Source: Branchiostoma lanceolatum
Taxonomy: Eukaryota > Chordata > Leptocardii > Amphioxiformes > Branchiostomatidae
DNA: 64,000 bases
NCBI RefSeq assembly: GCF_035083965.1
Contig: NC_089723.1
Span: 4,735,501-4,799,500, forward strand
Reading direction: 5' to 3'
Shown: piece after piece, positions 37,843-49,439 of the stretch
Layout of the letters: each line of letters starts with the position of its first letter
Numbering within the stretch: position 1 is the first letter of the stretch
Notes under the pieces: model-generated
The model's input: only the letters and a program-made list of their open reading frames with translations
Databases searched by the model: none
Told to the model about the DNA's origin: nothing
Program-made: the position numbers and the translations under genes

Positions 37843-40800
37843 ATGGCGGTAAGTGACGGACGTGTTTACTGTGTGCTCTCCATTAAATCCATTTTTGTGC
37901 GGTTTTACAAGGATTTTAACTAGTTTCATGATCAAATTTGGTACATAGTGAAATTAGCAAAATGGCAGCACAGTAAAGAGTTAAAATTTCGGCGATTTTC
38001 AGATTGGGGGCATCTGCATTTCGCCCTCGATTCTGTTATCAATTGATAGTGCGTCAGGACTGTTTAACCTTCGTCTATATCCCATGTGAAAATCCTGTTG
38101 GTTTGAAATCTGGGTAGGTTTAAAATTCCATGTCTACTTAGGGCCCTTTTTTGAGCGATTTTCGCCTACACGATGGCGTTCGTAGTGCGAGTTCTATGAC
38201 GTTTTTACAGCTTAAACGTGTGACATGTGATTTGTCGCGAGTATTTCTTGTAAATTTGACAGCTATCGAGGATCTAACCTTTATGATTCGATGTAAAATG
38301 TCGACATAACGTGACAAATATTTTGATTCTGAGTTTTTCTGTGTGCTGGGAGGGATTTTGATTGAAAACAGCCGAGAATTTAGCTGTGAAAGATAACGTT
38401 ATAATATCGTTCAATGTGTTAACATGGCCTGCTCGGGACCATAATTTCCCGCCAATACAGTCACATGTCTGACGTTGTCAGGCAAAGAAAAACAAACTTG
38501 CATAACAACGTAGGTTCATGGTTGGTAGTATGATCAGGTTTGCAACATGAACGCAGGTGGCTTACTATGTAGCAAATTTTTTCCAAAAAATATTTTCGCC
38601 CATACTGTAAATTGCAAAAAAGCAGCAATAGAATGATGAAATACATACTATACTGTATACATTGCAAAAAAAATATTTGAGACAACAGTAATATTGGTAA
38701 CTTTATGTGTCCTGAATCTAGAAAAAATGATGCATTGATGTATCTCATTTCTTGTTTCAGATCATCCTGGCGTTCAGTGACTCGATTGGTAAATATCTGT
38801 CTAATCATGCCACCTTCTCTCCTGACATTTTATTTTCCCTTAATGCGCACCCTGGAGCTTCAGTATATGATTTGACTTCTGATATTTCACGTCATCCTTT
38901 TGTTGAGCCGGATGTGGTGTTCGTGCATGTGGGGACCAATAATCTCCCCATGTACCGTCCACTCAGCCGGACTCTTGATGATTTCAGTTCTCTTATTTCT
39001 GTTACCAAGTCCCGCTTCCCGTCAGCCTCTGTTGTCATCTCTAGCGTCCTGCCTAGGTTTGACTATGAGGTCTATGACAGGAGGCGCCTTGAGTTGAACG
39101 CTCATTTGCTTAGCCTGTGTTCAAGCCAGGGTGTGTTTTTCCTTGACAATGGTAGCCGGGCTGACCGGGCCATGTTTTCAGTTGATGGTTTGCATTTGAG
39201 TAGAGCTGGTAATTTGAGTTTTGCTCGGTATCTCTCAGCCCGTTTGAACTTCTACTTGCAGCTGCACCGTCGCAGCTGTGAGCGTGAGGACCGCTATGTG
39301 TTCAGGGATGAGGAGTGGCCAGGGTTAGAGGCAGATGGAGGAAGGAGAAGGGCTCATCCAGGAGTGGAACTGAAGTCAGGGAAGTACCGTGGACAGGGAG
39401 AGTGGTCTAGGGTAGTGCGAGGAGCACCTAGGGGGACCCCTGGGAAGGTAGAGGGGGTTAATGCAGGGAAGGGTCCTTTCAGGGCCAGGGAGGTTCCTGT
39501 CCCTACTAGTAAGCCTAGACCGACCCCAGGGAAGGTAGAGGGGGGTAGTGCAAGGAAGGGTCCTTCCCCAGCAAGGAGTATGCCTGTCCCTAAGCCTAGG
39601 AGGGTCCCAGGGAAGGTAGAGGGGGTTAGTGCAGGGAAGGGTCCCTCCAGGGCCAGGGAGGTTCCTGTCCCTACTAGTAAGCCTAGACCGACCCCAGGGA
39701 AGGTAGAGGGGGGTAGTTCAAGGAAGGGTCCTTCCGTAGCATGGTGGGTGCCTGTCCCTAAGCCTAAGAGGGTCCCAGGGAAGGTAGAGGGGGTTAGTGC
39801 AGGGAAGGGTCCCTCCAGGGCCAGGGAGGTTCCTGTCCCTACTAGTAAGCCTAGACCGACCCCAGGGAAGGTAGAGGGGGGTAGTTCAAGGAAGGGTCCT
39901 TCCATAGCATGGTGGGTGCCTGTCCCTAAGCCTAAGAAGGTCCCAGGGAAGGTAAAGGGGGTTAGTGCAGGGAAGGGTCCCTCCAGGGCCAGGGAGGTTC
40001 CTGTCCCTACTAGTAAGCCTAGACCGACCCCAGGGAAGGTAGAGGGGGGTAGTTCAAGGAAGGGTCCTTCCATAGCATGGTGGGTGCCTGTCCCTAAGCC
40101 TAAGAAGGTCCCAGGGAAGGTAAAGGGGGTTAGTGCAGGGAAGGGTCCCTCCAGGGCCAGGGAGGTTCCTGTCCACAAGCCTAGACAGACCCCAGGGAAG
40201 GTAGAGGGGGTTAGTGCAGGGAAGGGTCCTTCCATAGCAAGGGGGATGCCAGTTACTAAGCCTAGGAGGGTCCCAGGGAAGGTAGAGGGGGTTAGTGCAG
40301 GGAAGGGTCCTTTCAGGACCAGGGGGGTTCTAATGAGTAAAAGGGAGTGGAAGAGGACGAGTGGTAGAAGGATGTGTCAGTTTAAAGTAGCTCAAGATAA
40401 AGGTGAAGTTGTGGAAGGGATTGATTGTCATAAGGAAAATGTACATTATGTAATATGTCCTACAGGGTGGAGTAGTTGTAAGCTTAGGAAGGGCAGGGAG
40501 AGTACAGCTGTATCAGGGGGGTTTAGCAGGGGACAGACTAGGTGTAAGAAGGTTAATGGTAAAACAGGTAAGAGGAGGGACAAGTACCCAGTAGCTACTA
40601 AGCTAGAGGTGAGAATGTTATATAGTGGGCCCATTAATCCTTCAGGGTGGGTAGAACAGGTTAAACAGGTAGGTACCTGTAAGAGTAGTGAGGAGAGGGT
40701 AGGAGATGAGTGTAATGTTGTGACCTGTAAGAGTAGTGAGGAGAGGGTAGGAGATGAGTGTAATGTACCAGGTAAGAGTAGTGAGGAGAGGGTAGGAGAT

Positions 40801-42485
40801 GAGTGTTGTAATGTTGTACCAGGTAAGAGTAGTGAGGAGAGGGTAGGAGATGAGTGTAATGTACCAGGTAAGGGTAGTGAGGAGAGGGTAGGAGATGAGT
40901 GTAATGTTGTACCAGGTAAGAGTAGTGAGGAGAGGGTAGGAGATGAGTGTAATGTACCAGGTAAGAGTAGTGAGGAGAGGGTAGGAGATGAGTGTAATGT
41001 ACCAGGTAAGAGTAGTGAGGAGAGGGTAGGAGATGAGTGTAATGTACCAGGTAAGAGTAGTGAGGAGAGGGTAGGAGATGAGTGTAATGTTGTATCAGGT
41101 AAGAGTAGTGAGGAGAGGGTAGGAGATGAGTGTAATGTACCAGGTAAGAGTAGTGAGGAGAGGGTAGGAGATGAGTGTAATGTACCAGGTAAGAGTAGTG
41201 AGGACAGGGTAGGAGATGAGTGTGATGTACCAGGTAAGAGTAGTGAGGAGGAGAGAGGAGATAAGTGTGATGTTGAAGAGAGTTTAGTCTATGCATTCTT
41301 TATTAATTTCCAAGGCAAGTTATTTACTGTACAGGCAAGTAGCAAATGTATTCAGGTGTGTAAATTGCAAAAGATGGTAAGTGAGGTATGTGGACTCAGT
41401 ATTTCATGTAAAAACCTTAGTTTAGATGGTTGTTTTCTCGGTGATGAAAATAAGATTGTAGAAGTACATGGTAAGACGGTATCTGTAACATTTTTTGGTC
41501 GTGGGGGCGGTAAAACTATTAATTTCCATCCAGATAGGCCATGTTTCACAGCATGTGCCTACTGTAAGAAACCATCTACATTTCAATTTGATGAGTATAG
41601 GCATCCACAGGGATGGAATGAAGTACTTAGAAATTGGGTAAGTGATAATACAGAACTTTCAATTACTGACTGTGTTTGCCGTTCTTGTGAGCGTAAGTTT
41701 AGACGATTACAGGCCAAAACTCCAGTTTCTAATTCACCAACTGACACTTCACAGAAGCTCTCTCAAACAGTGCCAGAAAAAAAATGTTTTATGTCTGACT
41801 TTGGTTTGTGCCATGCATTGGCCGACCATGAACGTAAAGATGTTTCTGTTGATGATATGATGTCTTATCTTAGCTCCATTTCAGACTTAGCAGCAGGTTT
41901 TAGCACTTTACCAAATTCTATTTCAATGTGTACATTTCATTATTATCAGTTTTATAGATTTTGTGATGAAGATAAATGTGTACATTGTTGTAAGGTAATA
42001 AAGTCCCATAAAAGGAAACGATTCTGTCCCAAATTAGATATACCACAATCAGCTTTAGAATTGGCCGACTCAAATTTGTCAGAAGGTTCAATTTTATGTA
42101 ACTATTGTTATCAGTGTTTATATAGATCAGGTAATCTTGTTAAGGGTGAGGAAAATCTAGAAAAACGATTAGAAATGTTAAAAGAATTTGATTTAAAACA
42201 TAGCCCAGAAAATGTACCACAATTAGCTTTGCACAAAGTTTCTTGTAAGGTAGGTGAAATGTTTTTGGAGAACAAATCTCTGCTTCTTGTTGATGCCTAT
42301 GATTTATATGTAGAAAATATTCAAATGCTAATTAAGGAATTTAAAGATAAAGAAAAGTGTGATGAAGCTGATGCATTTTGTTTTGAAGCTAAATGGCTGT
42401 TGGTTGGATTATTGAGTGATCTGGGAGACTTTCTTTCGATCCACAAAAGTTCAAGTAAATCCAACAAATTAGGTTTATTGTTATA
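37843..42485 (+). CDS. Giant element protein, first part: SGNH, repeats, Ub-like, Zn
   Basis: A likely start is the two-codon exon ATGGCG at 37843-37848 in perfect context (GGACACCATGGCG) with donor GTAAGT; the acceptor TTGTTTCAG ends at 38760 and the frame continues to 42485. The chain then begins MAIILAFSDSIGKY. Residues in order: SGNH hydrolase about 3-175 (Ser10 in SDSIG, Asn62/63 in VGTNN, Asp144 and His147 in DGLHLS); Pro/Lys/Gly-rich repeats; a second array built on KSSEERVGDECNVP; a ubiquitin-like domain at about 845-919; then Cys/His clusters such as CFTACAYC and CNYCYQC. The frame meets a TAG only because a MITE begins there. The short first exon is inferred from splice signals; the rest is read directly. 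Confidence 0.8.
38002..38109. repeat. Left member of a direct repeat pair flanking the giant gene
   Basis: A 29-base block beginning GATTGGGGGCATCTGCATTT (38002-38030) and a 17-base block TCCTGTTGGTTTGAAAT (38093-38109) recur, same strand, same order and nearly the same spacing, at 49440-49548. The sequence between the blocks differs. Confidence 0.8.
39425..40335. repeat. In-frame tandem repeats, about 165-bp double units
   Basis: Protein units alternate between GVSAGKGPSRAREVPVPTSK and GGSSRKGPSIAWWVPVPKPK types, each linked by PGKVEG or PGKVKG. Neighbouring units are nearly identical in DNA, which suggests recent expansion. The opposite strand is also open but is only a shadow. Confidence 0.9.
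40675..41265. repeat. In-frame 45-51 bp tandem repeats, about 13 units
   Basis: Each unit encodes GKSSEERVGDECNVP or close variants; some have an extra Val. Ten or more units carry CAGGTAAGAGT or a one-base variant, which is a consensus 5' splice site. The unit length stays a multiple of 3, so the frame is kept. Confidence 0.9.
41287..41511 (+). other. Ubiquitin-like domain, 75 codons ending in GGG
   Basis: VYAFFINFQGKLFTVQASS lines up with the first beta hairpin of ubiquitin (IFVKTLTGKTITLEV). VCKLQKMVSEVCGL matches the helix, LSLDGCFLGDENKIVEV matches the IFAGKQLEDG region, and TVSVTFFGRGGG matches LHLVLRLRGG. The length (75) is that of ubiquitin (76). The chain continues after GGG with KTINFHPDRPC, as in precursors cut by deubiquitinases. 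The likeness is by eye. Confidence 0.7.
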
Positions 42486-43215
42486 GAGTCAATTCCATGT
42501 CACTGAGAGGGTTTTCAGATGATATTGCTAATAAGTTTGAACAATTTTAGAGAAAAGACTATTTCAGTCAAAATAATTCCAGACCGTTCAAACAATTAGA
42601 AATGAAAGTTTTAACATGTTTGAACTCATCTATATATTTTGGAAATATTATGAAAGTATTTGCACAAATATCTCTTTATTTAGAACAGTTTTCAAACATC
42701 TGTGTGATTGTTCTACTGTTGGAACATGTTCCAACATTTTGCATCATTCTCAAAATGGTAGATTTGGGTTATTGCCCCCATAAAAGTAGGTGCTAATCAG
42801 GCTCTATTGTCTGCCTCGGTATATTTTTAGATTTCACGTCTGGACACTGGCAACTCTTTTGTCTTTAGGTGTCTATGCATAGCACCTAGGCCTAATCCCC
42901 TAGACTTTGAAGGGATGTGTGAATTGCCCTGTTCCCAGCCCACTGACCCAGTTATATCATATTTGTAGAATGTTGGAACATGTTCAAACAAATAATCAAT
43001 CTATGTTGCAACACTTTAGAAACTAATACAAATAATGTGTTCAATGTTGGAAATTTGTTTAACCTGTTGGAACACAGCAGAAAATATTTATAACACCAAA
43101 TAAATGTTGGAAATTGTTCTTAACAGTTACTCATCTCACATAGATTGTTACAAAGGTTTTGTAAATGTTAGAACAAAAGGCAACAAACACCCTCTCGGTA
43201 ATGTGGAATTGACTC
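42486..43215. mobile_element. 730-bp MITE inside the giant gene, TA target
   Basis: Terminal inverted repeats of about 29 bp begin GAGTCAATTCCA and end TGGAATTGACTC, flanked by TA on both sides (42484-42485 and 43216-43217). The inside is AT-rich with many GTTGGAAC/GTTCCAAC motifs and no coding frame. Without the element and one TA, the reading frame runs straight through: LLL, then YYRECDLIESLHLALY. Tc1/mariner-type by target site. Confidence 0.9.
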
Positions 43216-43217
43216 TA

Positions 43218-46200
43218 CTATAGAGAATGTGATTTAATTGAATCCCTCCATTTGGCTTTATATACTGCAAGATTAAATACTTTCAAGCGTGATCTTGAGT
43301 TAAAGTCAATTCAGTCTACTGTTGCTTCTATGTTTACAGATGATCATGATAACAAAGACATACTTAATTCTAGCCTGCTATCTTCTTTAATGTACATGAA
43401 TAATTTGATTCATAAAGAATCATCAAAATTTATTGATAAGTATGTTAAGAATCCAACTTCCTTGCATGAAATTGACCTTTTGCAAATTTCAAAAGAAATA
43501 AATCCTGTTGTATGGAACTTTATTGTTGTATTAACTATGCAAAAATCTGAAATTCCCATGTCTGATTTTGAAACATTTGATATGAATCAACATTATTTAG
43601 CATTTCTTAAGGATAATTCTAGCCATAGCTCCAAGTTTTTAAGACGACTTTTTGCAACTTTCCTTATTTTCTTTATTGTGTCTGAGGGTAAGTGCAGTTA
43701 TCCTTTCCATATGATTAATTCAGAATTGATTCATTCTTATAGCCAGTCTTATGATCTAATGCAACTGTTAAATCGTCTTGGAGTATGTTGCTCAAATGAT
43801 TCTCATAAAAGATTTCTTGCTTGCATGTTAGATCAATTGAAATTGGAAGATAATTACTATAATTTGACAGAAGGTTCCTTTACTGTAGCTTCCATAGACA
43901 ATATAAATAGTGGTAGCCCCCATGCAGCTGTGACAGGTAGTCCCCGTGGGTGGAATGGTACTTCTATTCAAGCCGTCCAACCCAAACCTAAATCTCTTCT
44001 TGTTTCTAGGCCAACTTCAGCATCTGTATGTACTACTACTAGTCAAGATATCTCTGTAGGTGTAGATAATGTAACTGAAATTGAGGAGCCTGTGATTAAA
44101 AAGATAAAACTAACTTCAAAGTTTAGGCAAAGAAAAAGGTGTCCGAAGGAAATTGAGGGTACTTTATCCCTTACACCCCCATCTTGTGTTCAGTCTATAA
44201 TCCCATCTACCCCCAGTTCCCTCACCTTAGAACAGTTTAGCATATCTGAGAAAGAAATTAAAGCGTCACATGCATTTAACTCTGAAGTTTTATTTTATCA
44301 GCTTGAAAGATGTGTATCAGATCTAAAAGATTGTTCTCCTAAGTTACCTGGTTTGAAATGTAAACTATTTTTAGAAAGGGACCCTGTCACAGAAAAATCT
44401 AATATTGCCTACTTGTCAATAATGAATGAAAATGCTGACTGTAAGGAAACAATTTTAAAAGCTCTTGATTTCCTTTACAATTCCTTTAATGTTGGACGTG
44501 ATGTTGAATACTTAGTTGTTGTTGGGGATGCGAAAACCTTTGACCACCTTCTTAAATTGAAACAGGAGTATGGCCCCGCTTTAAGTTGGTTAATTCTATT
44601 TCCAGGTGATTGGCATACTTTGAAAAATTACCAGCATGCATTAATGAAAGTTTATTGGGAGGGAGGATTGAAACAGGTAGCCTCGGGTAGAATAAAAGGA
44701 CAGACATTACTTTCAGTTGGCTTGTGTAAGAATTTTAAACGTACTCATAAATTTTTGGTTCAAGTATGGGAGGCCTTCTATAGATGCCAAATTGAATCTT
44801 TTCTTGAACATAGGAGGAACTGTACAGATCATTGTTCATCAAGATGTTCTTTTTCAGCAGACACTATTATTGATAAGGTAAGAGTATTTTTAGAGTCTGA
44901 ACCACACTTTGGTGACCCAGATTTCAGTAGAGAAAACTTTGTAAGAAGACAAGAATTATTGAAAATTGACTTAGAAGGTATAGAGGATGATTTTGCTGCA
45001 TTCTGTTCTAGTGCATGTGCTCGTGATGAAGTATTTTTGTTTTGGCATAGATTTGTTCATGATGATTTTATGGCATACATTTCTCTTTACATAGCGATTA
45101 GATCAGGGAATTGGGATTTGCGTTTGTATGCATACAAAAAGATGGCACCCATTTTCCATGCATTTGACCATGTAATATACTCTAGAATTATACCTTTGCA
45201 TCTTTCTGATTTATTGTCTTGTCCAGATCATATTCTTAGATATTTTCAAGAAGGGGGATTCGTTACCAGTATTAATGCTGTTAACTATTCAAGTGTAGCA
45301 TTAGATGAGGGTCATGAAATGTTAATTAACCGCGACACTAAACAAGTTATAACAGGGCCCAATAAGTTTGTCATTGAAGATCTTGTTCTGTTTTTACCAT
45401 ATCGAGCTAGATTGATTAAGCAAGTAAAACAACAGATTCTTGTTAAGTCTAACCTTAGAACTCAAAATGACCTAAGTCCCACCATTATTGAACAGGAGAG
45501 GCAGAATATTGTTTATTATGCAAACAAAGTTGTAGAAGCCCACATTTCTTCTGTTCCTGTGCAAGATAGACGCCTGGCCCAACCCTTCACAGGAGCTTCT
45601 ATTTCTGATATTCAAAGGGAGGACTTGCTTAAGTTTAGGGAAATAGGTACAGCCTCATTAGACACATTTATTAGTTTCAGGATCCTTAACAGCCCAGGTA
45701 ATAAAGCACCTCAAAGACGTAAGTCTTTAAGGACTTTTTCTCACTTAAAAATGACTAAGTCTAGGATTTCAAAAAGTGAAAAGGATAAGAGGATAGTCTT
45801 AGAATGTTATCGTAGAGCAGTTTCTTGGTCTCAAAATCAAAATAAGCCCTTATCTGAGATAGCCCACCTGTTAGATTTGCCCCAGCTAGGTCAGTTTCTG
45901 GAGCTGCCTCGTGCTTTATGTGATGCTGATGGTGTTCCCCACAAGGGAGCTAAATCAGCCGCTACTTCTTTTTTCCAGTCTAGATACCCTAGTGCTTTTA
46001 CCAAAATGTACCCTGCTAACTTTTCCCCCCAGTGTTCTGTTTTAGAAGGCATGTTTTTGATCAACACAGCCCCCTTGGGTCAGCATAGAACCTTTCTTGA
46101 GTATTCACATTTTCTGTTTCTAAAATGGGTTTTGCCTTTACTCCAGTCAGGTTGTAATGAAGTCCACATTGTATTTGATGATCCACATAGAAACGGCCTT

Positions 46201-47592
46201 AGTGCAAAAGATGTTGAAAGAAGTAGAAGAGACTCTGTTGTAGAAAGTGACAATTTAGTACTATTTGATTCAGTTTCCGATCACACATTCACCCCAAAAG
46301 ACTGGAGAAAGTTCATTTCCTTGCGTCCAAACAAACGTCTATTATGTTCTTATTTGTGTAGTTCTTTACTTACAGTATGTAGACCTTTTTTGAGGCAGCT
46401 GCAGAAAGTTTTCACAGCTGGGGCATTTATAGATGATAAAAGAGACATGTGTTTTGTTTCCTCTGTAGATGGCATCTCTCCATATCCAGACTGTAGGTCC
46501 AATCACGAGGAAAGTGACACTCGTGTTTGGCTGCATGCTGCTTCAAGCAGATACGAAAATATATTGATTTATTCACCTGATACGGACACGTATCATGTGG
46601 GCCTTCCTATTGTGAGGGAGATGGGTAAAAGAATTGTGATTTTGCAAAAAGCTGAACCTGGAAATTGGCAATGTCTGGATGTGAATGAGTTGGTATCTTG
46701 CTTGTACAAGGACCCTGATCTTGCCTCCCTTTCTAGAAATATACTACCCCACATATTACAGTCATTGTTTATTACCACAGGGTGTGATTATGTTTCCTTC
46801 TTTGTTGGTCTTGGTAAGGTATCATTTATGAAAACTTTCTTTCAGTTTTCAGAATTCATTTCTGGTGGAAATTCTGTACCAACTAGTGGTTCTCTTTCTT
46901 GTGCAGAAAAAGATTCAGGGTTCTTGGCTTTTGTTCGTTTAGTTGGTAGTGTTTACTTTCAAAAACACCGTTCAGCTTTTCTTAAGTATTCATCTCCAGC
47001 TGAAATGTTCAGAGAAATGAGGGAGGGGACTAATTCAAGTAGTCATGAAAATTGGTTACAAAATATTAGAGGTGCCATATTTGAAAGAATTGAGTTTGAA
47101 GATAATAGTTTACCTTCATTTCAGTCCCTTTGGTTCCATTGGTTACGTTCCTGTTGGGTTTACCTTACCTGGGCTCAGGCTTTAGAGCAGGATTTTTCTT
47201 CTGTATTATTAGATAGGTATGGTTGGGAAATAGAAAAAGGCAATCTAATGATTATTTGGGATTCCAAAGAAAATATTGAAAAGGTTCAGAAGACAGTTGA
47301 TTTCTTAATCAGGGGGTGTAAATGTAAAAGTGGGTGCTCCAGTAAAAGGTGTAAGTGTCTCAAGAAGGGACAGGTATGTGGCCCTGGATGTAGGTGTTTA
47401 GATTGTTCAAATTCTATTTGTATTGAGGAAGTTCAGGTAGGTCAGGATCATGCAGACACGGAATCTGATTCAGATACTAGTAGCAGTAGTGATAATGATC
47501 AGGACTATCATAATATTATTGATGACTTTTATTGTGGTAGTTTATCTTTATTAGAGGATATTTCAGATTCAGAATTTTCTGATATAGACTAA
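43218..47592 (+). CDS. Giant element protein, second part: XPG-like nuclease and CXC
   Basis: Continues the same protein after the MITE, from TAC/TAT codons at 43218-43221 to the stop at 47590-47592 (residues about 1244-2701). The middle holds conserved-looking blocks FPGDWHTLKNYQHA and SSVALDEGHEMLINRDTK. The nuclease is near 2339-2435: NHEESDTR and SPDTDTYHVG offer the acidic residues, and TTGCDYVSFFVGLGKVSF is like the GCDY...GIG helix-hairpin-helix of FEN1/XPG. At 2611-2641 is a tesmin/TSO1-like CXC domain (CKCKSGCSSKRCKCLKKG), a DNA-binding zinc module. The tail is acidic and Ser/Asp-rich. A plain ATG near the start is lacking, which supports its being the second half. Confidence 0.8.
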
Positions 47593-49439
47593 GGGTACTA
47601 ATTAGTGGTCTGTCCGATAGGTTTGTAGGTCCAATAGGTATAGGTGAGGGGAAGCTGGTCTTTTCTGTACTATTTTCACCCCCTTTCTCTCCCTCTCTCC
47701 TTTTTTCCAAGAACCTTCTTCCTGCTAGGTTTAGCCATACCATCGCCCCCCCTAGGTAGCTAGAGGCGCCTGACCCCTGTAAAGGTCGGACATACTGACG
47801 TCAACAAGGGGTACATCACACAGATCCCCGAGTTGACGGGAAAGGCGTAACCCCGCACTTTGGTACGGGTGTAGGTTGGAGGTTCTGACTCATCTTCCTT
47901 ATTCCAGCAGTCCCTCACCTGTGGGTTATGAATAATTCTTGATATGATAATATATGATATAATATAAATCTGTATATAATTTTTTTAATGATATAATGTA
48001 ATATGATAATTTGATATATGAATCTTAATATGATAGTAAAATAATGATGCTGAATGGATGGTGAACGAGTGTGAGTGTTTTATACTTATGTGATATGGAT
48101 AATCAAAGAACAGTAAGTATGACAAACAGAAATTAACACGCTTTCTGTTTTTGCATTAGGTGGAGTTCGACCCCAGATCAGCTGAGGACTTGCTTCTTGC
48201 AGCTCATTGTCCATACCTTTCAATTTTTTGATTGGCAATATATCATGATTGAGATAATGAGTGATGTAATTTAGATATGATAACATGCCTTGAATCATTG
48301 TGAATGCAGAATTTTATATGATACTCAAATTTTCATAAAATAATGTGAAATATTATCTGTTTTATACAGGTTGATGTTCTGCTGTGGATGCTCATCAGAC
48401 AGCTGTTTTAGTTAATCAAATCTTTCGGCATGATTGGAATTTTATTACTACTTGACATTGGAATTATATCATTCTGGCCAAAAAAGGTCAGATGTTTGGC
48501 AAAACAGATACCTGAGATGAGATTACAAGTCTTGTTTCCAATTCGGCATTGATATTTTGAAATCACATATTTGTTCAATAAAGTTTGGCATGAATTCAAC
48601 ATATATGGCTCTTTGTATATTTATTTTGGACAGTGGCAATGGTATTTATTATATACATTAGATTAAGGTATAGGACAGAGAAGAAAGAGTTTAGAATAAC
48701 TCTTTTTTTATTTCTTATATTCATACACAGTTAACTGTTGTCTGCCGAGTATGACTTTAAGTATATGATGATTGAATATAAACATTAAACTGTAGGGTAA
48801 ATCCTGGTATTGCTAGAGTTTCTTGATTAAATGGATCAGATTATTTCATAGTAAAAACCTTAATATGTCTCTAGTTAGTATCATACTTTAACGCAATGAG
48901 ATAGGTAAGATTTGCAACCAGACACATAGTGTATACCTTCACGTGGTCAAGTCTTGCAAACTACTGCTCTCATATTTTTGATCAAACATATTCATATGTA
49001 TGGTGACCTCCAGATCTGTTAAATGCTGGTTGCTACATAATGTAATTGAACACCACAGGATCTCTGCTGTTTACCAGTAACCATGGTTGCAGCCGTCTGG
49101 GCTAGGTCGTTGACCCTATCCTTGAAGAGTCGTAGCAAAAACAAAAATATAACGTTATCGTTAGACAATGCTAATAAAGTGTGCATTAGTCTGTAGATGA
49201 TCGCTATATTCAAGAGATTGCAGTGGATTTCTATTTTGTCACGGTTTCTTTATGTTGCTAGATATAAAGCCCGACAAAAACGCCGACAGGGACGTCAAAA
49301 ACAAGCCGAAACACAACCTCTGCTTGGAACATCCTTGCTATGAAATGCAAAATGATCTGTGATGGCCGCGCGCGGCTTACGAGTGGTGCGTTCTATTCTG
49401 GAAACAAAATGACCGCTCCGTGTGACATGGCCTCGCGCG
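47593..49439. other. 3' part of the element or intergenic DNA
   Basis: AT-rich, with GATATGATAAT-type simple sequence at about 47940-48030 and an AATAAA at about 48579 that may be a poly(A) signal. I found no inverted-repeat end of the transposon here. Confidence 0.35.

Larger units (their letters stand above)
37843..47592 (+). mobile_element. Academ-like DNA transposon with SGNH, Ub-like and XPG modules
   Basis: A gene of about 2,700 codons lies between two housekeeping genes. The nuclease part resembles XPG/FEN proteins, the known hallmark of Academ transposases, and a CXC domain follows. I therefore infer an Academ-type element, though I did not find terminal inverted repeats or target-site duplications, so the outer borders are unknown (roughly between 37279 and 50011). 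The open frame holds no stop apart from a MITE insertion at 42486-43215, which argues for a young element. A host-domesticated gene cannot be excluded. Confidence 0.6.

Noticed and set aside
39354-40235. Minus-strand frame of 293 codons, and another at 40661-41296
   Set aside because: Both are shadows of in-frame coding repeats on the plus strand.
40675-41265. CRISPR-like array
   Set aside because: Repeat units encode a protein in frame and lack unique spacers; the genome is animal.
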